A DNA stretch of 19,091 nt from Sulfurimonas sp. (GTDB lineage: Bacteria > Campylobacterota > Campylobacteria > Campylobacterales > Sulfurimonadaceae): NCBI GenBank assembly GCA_012963655.1, contig DTVI01000315.1, positions 1 through 19,091 of the forward strand, in the 5' to 3' direction. The position numbers were made by a program, and so were the translations under genes. Positions 1-6,011 of this stretch are shown in pieces; the stretch's first letter is position 1, and the number at the start of each line of letters is the position of its first letter. The notes under the pieces were generated by a model that was not told where the DNA came from, did no database searches, and saw nothing but the letters and a program-made list of their open reading frames with translations.

Positions 1-177
1 ATAAGCCGTCTGTGCCTCCTGTCCGCGCCTTTTCGCGGGGATACATCCCTTATGCAGACATACCCCGCCTAGCTGATCTAACTCTTTTTCTATAAGGGCT
101 ACCTTCAGGCCTTTTTTAGCCGCCATAATAGCGCCTGCATAATTTAGACCACCACCTATATAAATAATGTCATACAT
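1..177 (-). CDS. lpdA: Dihydrolipoamide dehydrogenase (E3), N-terminal part only
   Basis: The first 59 codons of a flavoprotein disulfide reductase, running off the left edge. E3 re-oxidises the dihydrolipoyl arm of the E2 subunit using FAD and NAD+. Visible are an N-terminal beta strand with the FAD-binding glycine run (residues 6-10, YIGGG), the acidic end of the second strand (IEK, about 29-31), and the redox-active disulfide motif GGVCLHKGCIPAK with its two cysteines five residues apart. The glycine fingerprint reads GGGLNYAG rather than the usual GGGPGGY form, a mild deviation. There is no N-terminal lipoyl domain, so the lipoyl group must come from the E2 gene. The ATG at 177 overlaps the end of the E2 gene by 8 bp, implying translational coupling as the last visible gene of the operon. 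Confidence 0.93.
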   Translation of the reverse strand, partial: MYDIIYIGGGLNYAGAIMAAKKGLKVALIEKELDQLGGVCLHKGCIPAKRRGQEAQTAY

Positions 178-1366
178 GTTTGATCTCCTCTTTGAAAAAT
201 TCTTTATCTAAGCATACCTCTTTTACCCTTTGCATAAATAACGCCGCTTCATATCCGTTAATCAGTCTATGATCTAAACTTAGAGTTAGAGACATCTTCC
301 CCTCCGTGCTTGCTCCAATAGCTGCAATAGAGCTATCCTCTTGATTTATCATCGCATCAAACCTATGTATGCCTGTAAATCCAAGGTTTGAAAGTCCAAA
401 GTTTGAGCCTTGCATCTCATCTAGGTTCAAAGATAATGTTTGCACCTTCATTTTACACTCAGCAAGTTTATCTTGTATGCTTTTAATATCTAAGAGATTA
501 ACATCTTTTAGCACTGGCATAAAAAGTTTTTTATCTTCTTGCATAGCTATGGAGATATGAGCATTTACTGATGTATGTATATAATCTTCTTTGATACTTG
601 ATCTAAAGCCTTCAAAATCCATCATACATCTACTAAAAACCTTCATTAGCCAGGCCGTCATAGAATAATTATTATGTTTTTCAAAATGCACGGTATCAAT
701 ATAATCATATATATGATATACCGCTTTTAAAGCTGACTTGTCTAGGTTCTTAATCAGTGCCTTTTGAAAGGCTGGTATCTTTCTTTTTATAGATATATCT
801 TGCTCTTTAATATATTCTAAAATAGAGTAAGAGTCTTGTTTTACTTGCACTTGAAAATCATTTATATCCAAGTGATAAGACTCTATTAGAAAAAGAGCCT
901 TAGGCGTAAAAAACTTCTTTTTACGATAAAGAATAATATCTTTTTCATGAGAAGGTACAGGGAGTTTATATTCATCTTGCAAGGCTTGTATATTAATACC
1001 TAAGGACTGAGCTAGAAGTCTTGCCTTAGGTGAGGCTATAGCTCTATTTAATGTATATTCTACCTTAGGTACATTTTCTTCAAGCTCAACTTCAGGCTCA
1101 AGGCTCTTTTTAGTGCGTGTTATTTCTTTATCTATCTCAACACTTAGTATGACAGTACCAACAGGGGCAGATTCACCTTCTTGAATATGCAAGGACTTAA
1201 TAATTCCGTTTTTAAAACATTGAACCTCCATTATCGCCTTGTCTGATTCAACCTCAGCAATAACATCACCTATCTTGACGGTATCATTTACCTTAACCAT
1301 CCATGCAATTAACTTTCCTTCTTCCATCGAATCTGATAGCTGAGGCATAAAAATCTCATAAACCAC
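170..1366 (-). CDS. pdhC: 2-oxoacid dehydrogenase E2, dihydrolipoamide acyltransferase (probably pyruvate dehydrogenase)
   Basis: The core subunit of the complex, transferring the acyl group from E1 to coenzyme A. The 398 residues show a lipoyl domain at about 1-78 with the lipoylated lysine in ESDKA (K43), a charged linker, a peripheral subunit-binding motif at about 108-130 (ASPKARLLAQSLGI), a second similar motif at about 153-171 (FTPKALFLIESYHLDI), and a CAT-fold catalytic domain at about 190-398. The active-site motif is DHRLING with catalytic H366; the usual aspartate of DHRxxDG is asparagine (N370). The start is GTG at 1366: a GGGGGAG ribosome binding site lies 5 bases upstream inside the last codons of the E1 beta gene, giving an 11-bp overlap. 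Acetoin dehydrogenase E2 is the main alternative; no AcoX or AcoR is visible. Confidence 0.92.
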   Translation of the reverse strand: MVYEIFMPQLSDSMEEGKLIAWMVKVNDTVKIGDVIAEVESDKAIMEVQCFKNGIIKSLHIQEGESAPVGTVILSVEIDKEITRTKKSLEPEVELEENVPKVEYTLNRAIASPKARLLAQSLGINIQALQDEYKLPVPSHEKDIILYRKKKFFTPKALFLIESYHLDINDFQVQVKQDSYSILEYIKEQDISIKRKIPAFQKALIKNLDKSALKAVYHIYDYIDTVHFEKHNNYSMTAWLMKVFSRCMMDFEGFRSSIKEDYIHTSVNAHISIAMQEDKKLFMPVLKDVNLLDIKSIQDKLAECKMKVQTLSLNLDEMQGSNFGLSNLGFTGIHRFDAMINQEDSSIAAIGASTEGKMSLTLSLDHRLINGYEAALFMQRVKEVCLDKEFFKEEIKHV

Positions 1367-2333
1367 TTTTTCTCCCCCAGTTTATAATGTCTTGTTTAAT
1401 ACTCTTAGGCGTAGGAATAGAAGCAAGTTCTAGTTTTCTATTATACGCTATGGGTACATTTTTTCCACATAGCCTAAGAGGAGCTGCGTCAAGAAAATAA
1501 AAGAGCTCTTCAACTGCCCATGCAATAATCTGAGCCCCGAAAGAGCCCATCTTATGACCCTCTTCTATTATTACTAACCGTCCTGTCTTCTTAATAGAGA
1601 GTTCTAGGCTTTTAAAGTCTACAGGATTTAAGGAACATAAATCAATAAGCTCACAGCTACACCCTAATTCTTTTTCTATCTCGTCTAAGACTGAGGCTGT
1701 ATCATCTAGCATCTTTAAATACGAGATAATAGTAATATGCTTACCTTCTTTAACAACTCTAGCCTTAAAAGGGTCAAGATCAATATTTTTATCTACCTCT
1801 TCTTTTTTATTATATAAGAGTTCATGTTCTATAAATATAACAGGGTCATCCATCTCTATGGATTTTTTCAAGGCATGATAAGCATAATTTGGACTACTCA
1901 CTGCAAAAACAAACAAGCCTGGAATAGAGCTCAACATATGTTCATAATTTTCAGAATGTTGAGCCCCTAATTGTTTACTAACGCCTTGAGGCATTCTAAG
2001 AACCATAGGTAATTGTATCTTACCTGCACTCATATAATGAAGTTTAGACATATGGTTTACAATCTGGTCAAAGGCTAAAAGAGCAAAGTTAGCTGTCATA
2101 AGTTCAACCACAGGACGTAAGCCAGCTATGGCCATACCAATGGCATTACCCACTATACTTAGTTCAGCTATAGGAGTGTCAATCACCCTCTTGTTTCCAT
2201 ATTTTTCCAATAAACCCTCTGTCACTCTAAAGGTTCCTCCTACCTCACCTATATCTTCACCTAATAAGATAATATCTGTATCCTCAGACATCTTTTCATT
2301 TATGGCCAGATTAATAGCTTCTCTATAAAGCAT
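1356..2333 (-). CDS. pdhB: 2-oxoacid dehydrogenase E1 beta subunit (probably pyruvate dehydrogenase)
   Basis: With the alpha subunit it forms the thiamine-diphosphate-dependent E1, which decarboxylates the 2-oxoacid and reductively acylates the lipoyl arm of E2. The 325-residue length is normal for the family. Visible signatures are YREAINLAINE near the N-terminus, GEDIGEVGGTF (25-35), the catalytic-glutamate segment DTPIAE (E57), the active-site AQHSENYE segment, the family-typical PVIFIEHELLYN and a C-terminal transketolase domain (from about residue 190) ending in SIKQDI. The ATG at 2333 follows a strong GGAGGGG ribosome binding site that lies within the end of the alpha gene, giving an 11-bp overlap. 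The substrate cannot be fixed from sequence; pyruvate is favoured over acetoin from the complex layout. Confidence 0.94.
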   Translation of the reverse strand: MLYREAINLAINEKMSEDTDIILLGEDIGEVGGTFRVTEGLLEKYGNKRVIDTPIAELSIVGNAIGMAIAGLRPVVELMTANFALLAFDQIVNHMSKLHYMSAGKIQLPMVLRMPQGVSKQLGAQHSENYEHMLSSIPGLFVFAVSSPNYAYHALKKSIEMDDPVIFIEHELLYNKKEEVDKNIDLDPFKARVVKEGKHITIISYLKMLDDTASVLDEIEKELGCSCELIDLCSLNPVDFKSLELSIKKTGRLVIIEEGHKMGSFGAQIIAWAVEELFYFLDAAPLRLCGKNVPIAYNRKLELASIPTPKSIKQDIINWGRKSGL

Positions 2334-3273
2334 GCTTCAGCCCCTCCTCTGTCAAGGTATATTTGTATAAGTCATTTAAAGAAGGATCAGGACTTTGCTG
2401 GGCAAAAGCCACTGCGTCTTCAATCTCTTGTATGACCTGTTCTTCTATTTTTTTTAGAAGATCTTCCTCCAGTAAAGGTTTCAACTTAATAAGGGGATCG
2501 AGTTTCTTACATCTTTGCATTTCCTCACTAGATCTATATTTATTTGCGTCACTAATAGAATGTCCCTCAAACCTACACGTCATGGCCTCAACAAAGATAG
2601 GACCTTTTCCTTCTTTAATATACTCACCTGCCTTAGAAATAGCCTCATACACAGCTAAAACATCCATACCATCAACTTCTATAGTGGGCATATAGGCCTC
2701 AACTTTTTTAGCCTGCTGAGAAAAGGCAGATACCTTATCTATATGTGTACCTATGGCGTATTTATTGTTCTCACATAAAAATAAAAGAGGGAGTTTTTGG
2801 GATGAGGCTATGTTAATAGATTCAAAAAAGCCCCCGCAGTTTGTTGCACCATCACCAAAGATAACCATAGTCCCTGTATTTATACCTTGATACTTTCTGG
2901 CATAAGCACATCCTACCGCGTTAGGAATATGTCCTCCAACAATAGCGTCACCCCCATAAAAGTTAAGAGAGGGACTAAACATATGCATAGATCCCCCTCT
3001 TCCCTCACTTACCCCATCAATTTTACCAAAAAGCTCTGCCATCACAGACTTTGAGCTCATCCCTCTTGAAAGTGCCATAACATGTTCTCTATATGTGGTA
3101 AAGACATCACCTTTAAAGGCTTTCATAGACCCTACACTAAGACCTTCTTGTCCAATATCTAAGTGCAAGAAACCTGAAATATTTCCTTGGAAATAATTTT
3201 CTTTTGCTGCGTATTCAAAATGCCTGCCTAATAACATTGAATAATATAGATCTTGAATCAGGGTCTTATCCAT
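2323..3273 (-). CDS. pdhA: 2-oxoacid dehydrogenase E1 alpha subunit (probably pyruvate dehydrogenase)
   Basis: First gene of the operon; the thiamine-diphosphate-binding half of E1. The 316 residues contain the family opening GFLHLDIGQEGLSVG, the TYREH segment, GRGGSMHMF, the ThDP/Mg motif beginning GDGATNCGGFFESINIA and ending in ENN, and the regulatory-loop region GHSISDANKYRSSEE, which resembles bacterial and plastid pyruvate dehydrogenase E1 alpha. The ATG at 3273 has an AAAGGA ribosome binding site 7 bases upstream and a TATAAT box further upstream. The four cistrons overlap by 8-11 bp throughout, so subunit stoichiometry is probably set by coupled translation. Pyruvate is the likely substrate; acetoin is possible. 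Such a complex is uncommon in Campylobacterota. Confidence 0.94.
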   Translation of the reverse strand: MDKTLIQDLYYSMLLGRHFEYAAKENYFQGNISGFLHLDIGQEGLSVGSMKAFKGDVFTTYREHVMALSRGMSSKSVMAELFGKIDGVSEGRGGSMHMFSPSLNFYGGDAIVGGHIPNAVGCAYARKYQGINTGTMVIFGDGATNCGGFFESINIASSQKLPLLFLCENNKYAIGTHIDKVSAFSQQAKKVEAYMPTIEVDGMDVLAVYEAISKAGEYIKEGKGPIFVEAMTCRFEGHSISDANKYRSSEEMQRCKKLDPLIKLKPLLEEDLLKKIEEQVIQEIEDAVAFAQQSPDPSLNDLYKYTLTEEGLKHAL

Positions 3274-3304
3274 ATCTAGTCCTTTAGTGTTTTACGTTAG
3301 CTTT

Positions 3305-3310
3305 ATTATA
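3305..3310 (-). promoter_or_regulatory. Putative -10 box of the pyruvate dehydrogenase operon
   Basis: A perfect TATAAT on the minus strand, 32 bases upstream of the E1 alpha start codon. Upstream on that strand is a T-rich stretch (the complement of the A-run at 3325-3332) rather than a clear -35 box, as is usual for Campylobacterota sigma-70 promoters. Assigned from sequence only. Confidence 0.55.
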
Positions 3311-3340
3311 AGAGAGGAAGATTGAAAAAAAACCTCATTT

Positions 3341-3391
3341 AAATATTAGATATTTTTTTTAATATAATAATTAATAATAAAACATTATAGT
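3341..3391 (+). promoter_or_regulatory. Putative sodB promoter region with a small palindrome
   Basis: On the plus strand a T-run (3351-3360) precedes TATAAT at 3363-3368, and a second -10-like TATAGT lies at 3386-3391. A palindrome AAATAT-TAG-ATATTT spans 3341-3355, between the two divergent promoters, and could be an operator for either. sodB genes are often under Fur or redox regulators, but I see no convincing Fur box. Palindromes in such AT-rich DNA may arise by chance. Confidence 0.4.
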
Positions 3392-3417
3392 AAAAAACAA
3401 AAACAATAAGGATGATT

Positions 3418-4098
3418 ATGATTGATATGCCAAAACTACCCTTTGCTGAAGATGCAATGGAACCTTTTATCTCTGCGGAGACGATTCAATACCATTATGG
3501 TAAACACCATACAACTTATGTTAATAAACTAAACGAACTTATTAAGGGGACAGACTTAGACAAGATGTCTCTTTCTGAAATTATAAAAACTGCAGATCAG
3601 GGGCCTATCTTTAATAATGCTGCCCAGGTATTTAACCATAGCTTTTATTGGAATAGTCTAAGCCCTAGCAAGTCAGCGCCAACAGGAAAACTTCTTGATA
3701 AAATCAATATGGACTTTGACTCTATGGATAAACTAAAAGAAGCATTTATGCAGGCAGGAACAACCCTATTTGGTTCGGGCTGGGTTTGGTTAGTAAGGGA
3801 TGCTAGTGGTCAGTTAAAATTTGAAAAAACACCTAATGCTCAGACTCCCATGTCTTCAAATATGATACCTCTGTTTGTTTGTGATGTATGGGAACATGCT
3901 TATTATATTGACTTTAGAAATGCTAGACCAAAGTATTTAGGAGAGTTTTGGGAGCATATTAACTGGGACACAGCCTGCAAAATTTTTGATCAAACAGATA
4001 ATGAAACTTATGTTGGTCTAAAGTCTTGTAAAGATATTCATGATCCTTTTTGCCAGCTCTTAGATGAAGTGTTGTCAAATGAATTAGATGAAGAATAA
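3418..4098 (+). CDS. sodB: Superoxide dismutase, Fe type
   Basis: Converts superoxide to hydrogen peroxide and oxygen in the cytoplasm; no signal peptide is present. The sequence tracks E. coli SodB closely: ISAETIQYHYGKHH (first His ligand in YHY), FNNAAQVFNHSFYW (second His, with the Gln typical of iron enzymes), FGSGWVWLV, and DVWEHAYYIDFRN (Asp and His ligands). I chose the ATG at 3418, giving 226 residues, because the AAGGA ribosome binding site at 3408-3412 sits 5 bases before it and overlaps the alternative ATG at 3412. The protein runs roughly 30 residues beyond the usual end after the NWDTACKIF segment, with an acidic, two-cysteine tail of unknown role. It is divergent from the pyruvate dehydrogenase operon. 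Confidence 0.96.
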   Translation: MIDMPKLPFAEDAMEPFISAETIQYHYGKHHTTYVNKLNELIKGTDLDKMSLSEIIKTADQGPIFNNAAQVFNHSFYWNSLSPSKSAPTGKLLDKINMDFDSMDKLKEAFMQAGTTLFGSGWVWLVRDASGQLKFEKTPNAQTPMSSNMIPLFVCDVWEHAYYIDFRNARPKYLGEFWEHINWDTACKIFDQTDNETYVGLKSCKDIHDPFCQLLDEVLSNELDEE

Positions 4099-4099
4099 A

Positions 4100-4372
4100 T
4101 CAGGAAAAGAAGATAAGAAGGTCCTACTCCAAAAGGAGTAAGGAATATACCTGAGATAGCTTTTAAAACTGCATTGAAGTCAGGTTCTTGTTTAATTTCA
4201 GGAACCAACTGCTTATACGTTATATTTCCCTCTTTAATAATAAAAACAGCACCTGCCTCAACACCTTTTAAGATGCCCTCACCCATAAGCCTGTCCATGT
4301 GCCGCGCAGTAATATTTACCTCGAAGCAGATACCCCTAAACTTATACTAAGTAATAATGATAATAATTTCAT
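4100..4372 (-). pseudogene. Remnant of a small secreted-protein gene
   Basis: On the minus strand an ideal ribosome binding site (AGGAGG) precedes ATG at 4372, which begins a signal-peptide-like MKLLSLLLSISLGVSAS. This frame stops at 4316 after 18 codons. The downstream sequence is open in another frame: from the ATG at 4298 it reads MDRLMGEGILKGVEAG and continues to a hydrophobic segment (GVGPSYLLFLI) before running antisense into sodB. An intact export signal joined to an out-of-frame body suggests a frameshifted or partly deleted gene. I do not recognise the body. It follows the broken SPFH gene by 9 bases, so the two were probably one operon. An 11-bp direct repeat flanks the break (4312-4322 and 4371-4381). 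Confidence 0.5.
4122..4144. terminator. Hairpin downstream of sodB, possible terminator
   Basis: TACTCC (4125-4130), loop AAAA, GGAGTA (4135-4140) form a perfect 6-bp stem, extended by TCC/GGA across one bulged A. It lies 24 bases after the sodB stop. No run of T follows on the plus strand, so it could be a processing or stabilising stem rather than a true intrinsic terminator. It falls within the decayed minus-strand sequence. Confidence 0.35.
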
Positions 4373-4381
4373 ATTTACCTC
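4312..4381. repeat. Short direct repeat (11 bp) flanking the signal-peptide fragment
   Basis: ATATTTACCTC occurs at 4312-4322 and again at 4371-4381, 59 bases apart. One copy includes part of the ribosome binding site before the signal-peptide ATG; the other lies just where its reading frame ends. A small rearrangement at this microhomology could explain the broken frame, but chance is not excluded in AT-rich sequence. Confidence 0.5.
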
Positions 4382-5022
4382 CTAAAACTTATAAGATGAA
4401 GTAAAAGTGAAAACTCCCGAAACCATATCCATAATATCATCTAAGGCAGTTGATATTTCTTCTCTTTGAGAATCAACCTCAGCACAAGAAAACTGGGCTG
4501 TTGCTAAGAAGTCTGATATAGTTTGAAAAAGACGCGAAAGCATAATTTATCTAAAATCACTCACCTTATAATATTCTTTTCCCCTAAAATATTTACAAAA
4601 AAAGACTTAGCATTTTCTATCTTAAAACTATAAGTAACTAATGAAACAGGAAATTTGTATTTAGGATCGTCATACTTTATAGGTGAGCTTGTTCCCCATT
4701 TTTGATCTAAGATACGCGTTTTTTTATAAAAATACAAACCCACCTTATATTCACTCGTAAAGGCTTGCATAAACTTAGTTATTGTTGTGTAAAAATGTAT
4801 ATTATCTGTCAATAAAGAAGTCATTCCTTCTTCTTCAATAACACTTACAACCTTCCCTTCATACACAAAAACACATCCCTGTCCTGGTCCTATAATGAGT
4901 TTTGATGCATTTTTAATCTCATCACCATTATCAGAAAAACGCTAAAACAGTTCATCAACACCAGGATTATCCCACTGTACAACCGAACGTAATTATCTTT
5001 TTACACCATCTAATATACTCAT
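4382..5022 (-). pseudogene. Broken SPFH-domain gene, YdjI / virion core protein-like family
   Basis: From an ATG at 5022, with an AGGGG ribosome binding site, one frame reads MSILDGVKR, stop TAA (4993-4995), then LRSVVQWDNPGVDELF, stop TAG (4942-4944), then RFSDNGDEIKNASKLIIGPG and onward through VYEGKVVSVIEEEG and the hallmark segment TRILDQKWGTSSPI to a TGA at 4561. A shift of frame then resumes homologous-looking sequence (VSDFR, stop, IMLSRLFQTISDFLATAQF, then AEVDSQREEIS) ending at 4382. The DQKWGT...YSF pattern is typical of YdjI-type SPFH proteins, which are normally more than 300 residues; here the C-terminal part is missing as well. At least three in-frame stops plus one frameshift show the gene is dead. 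A 101-codon piece (4561-4866, from an internal GTG) stays open but is unlikely to be a functional gene. Confidence 0.8.
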
Positions 5023-5040
5023 TTAAAACCCCTAAATTAT

Positions 5041-5261
5041 ACTAATTACATTGTCACCAGTTATTTTGTCTCCTTTTCTTGTCCTTAATTGTTTTCAAAA
5101 GTTTTAGGCTCTAAAACGTATATAAGAAACACTTTATAAATGATTTATAAAAGAGGCTTAAGTATAAAATTAATTTATGCTCCTTTATGATATTATCATT
5201 TTAATAACACGAGGGAAGTTCTAGAAAATTTATATTTAGGCCTACCAAAAAGGAAGTATTT
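5041..5261 (+). promoter_or_regulatory. Intergenic region before the LolA-like gene, with a palindrome
   Basis: 221 bases without a gene between the start of the broken SPFH gene and the lipid-transport operon. The plus strand carries a palindrome ATGATA-T-TATCAT at 5187-5199, 63 bases before the start codon, and -10-like sequences TATTAT (5191-5196) and TATATT (5231-5236). The palindrome is a candidate operator; it only partly resembles a Fur/PerR-type site. An AAGGA ribosome binding site sits 8 bases before the ATG at 5262. Confidence 0.35.
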
Positions 5262-6011
5262 ATGAGAAAGATTCTAATATTTGCCCTACTCACATTAAGC
5301 TTATGGGGTATGAGTAATTATGATGTTGCTAAAAAAAGTGACAAGGTCATGCGTGGATTTAAAGATTCTAAGTCTGATATGATTATGACACTTATAAATG
5401 CAAATGGACAAAAACGAGAACGTAAGATGTCAATGTTAGTGCTTGAAAAGAAAGGAGGAGACAAGTCTCTAATGACCTTTCTTTCCCCTGCTGATGTTAA
5501 GGGAACAAAATTTTTATCCTATTCTCATATAAAGAAAGATGATGACCAATGGCTTTATTTACCCGCACTTAAACGTATAAAAAGAATTGCTTCCAAAAAC
5601 AAATCTGGCTCTTTTATGGGTTCAGAATTTTCTTATGAAGATCTAGGCTCTTTTGATGTCGATAAGTATACGTATAAGGGAGATCCCAAAATATCTACTT
5701 ATAAGGGTAAAAAAGTATATATAGGTGAAAGAATACCCGTAACAAAAAATTCTGGATATACCAAACAAAAATCATGGATAGAAAAAAAGACCTTTCTTAC
5801 ACTTAAGGTTGAATATTATGACCGTAAACATGAATTATTAAAAACAGCCTACTTTCATGATTATAAAAAATTATCTGGAATTTGGCGTGTGGGTAAGATG
5901 CATATGATAAACCATCAAAATGATAAAGAAACTATCTTAGTATGGAAAAATGAAAGTATTAAGAATGGTATCAAAGAAAAAAAGTTTCATAAAAGAGTCC
6001 TAAAAAAATGA
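5262..6011 (+). CDS. LolA-like outer-membrane lipoprotein-sorting family protein (PF17131 type)
   Basis: A periplasmic protein of 249 residues with a signal peptide (MRKILIFALLTLSLWG, cleavage near residue 16-18). The middle carries the family signature: FLSPADVKGTKFLSY (about 75-89), then DDQWLYLPALKRIKRI and SGSFMGSEFSYEDLG (about 128). This LolA-like half-barrel family is commonly encoded beside MMPL/RND exporters and is thought to shuttle lipid or lipid-like substrates between membranes. It is not the housekeeping LolA, which has a different motif set. The protein ends basic (KKFHKRVLKK). The next gene starts within its last codon (ATGA, 4-bp overlap), so it is first in a coupled three-gene operon. 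The substrate cannot be read from the sequence; a glycerophospholipid or amino-acid lipid would fit the downstream acyltransferases. Confidence 0.85.
   Translation: MRKILIFALLTLSLWGMSNYDVAKKSDKVMRGFKDSKSDMIMTLINANGQKRERKMSMLVLEKKGGDKSLMTFLSPADVKGTKFLSYSHIKKDDDQWLYLPALKRIKRIASKNKSGSFMGSEFSYEDLGSFDVDKYTYKGDPKISTYKGKKVYIGERIPVTKNSGYTKQKSWIEKKTFLTLKVEYYDRKHELLKTAYFHDYKKLSGIWRVGKMHMINHQNDKETILVWKNESIKNGIKEKKFHKRVLKK

Noticed and set aside
369..2695. Plus-strand open frames lying inside the pyruvate dehydrogenase genes
   Set aside because: They lie opposite well-supported E2, E1 beta and E1 alpha genes, show no family motifs and have no ribosome binding sites.
3341..3380. Fur box between the pyruvate dehydrogenase operon and sodB
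   Set aside because: The AT-rich repeats only loosely fit the Fur consensus; palindromes of this kind arise easily at this base composition.
4942..4995. Stop-codon reassignment or readthrough to keep the SPFH gene functional
   Set aside because: TAA, TAG and TGA all act as ordinary stops in intact neighbouring genes, and the SPFH remnant also has a frameshift and lacks its C-terminal part.
4099..5261. Mobile-element insertion between sodB and the LolA-like gene
   Set aside because: No transposase, terminal inverted repeats or target-site duplication; the sequence is explained by two decayed genes and a promoter region.
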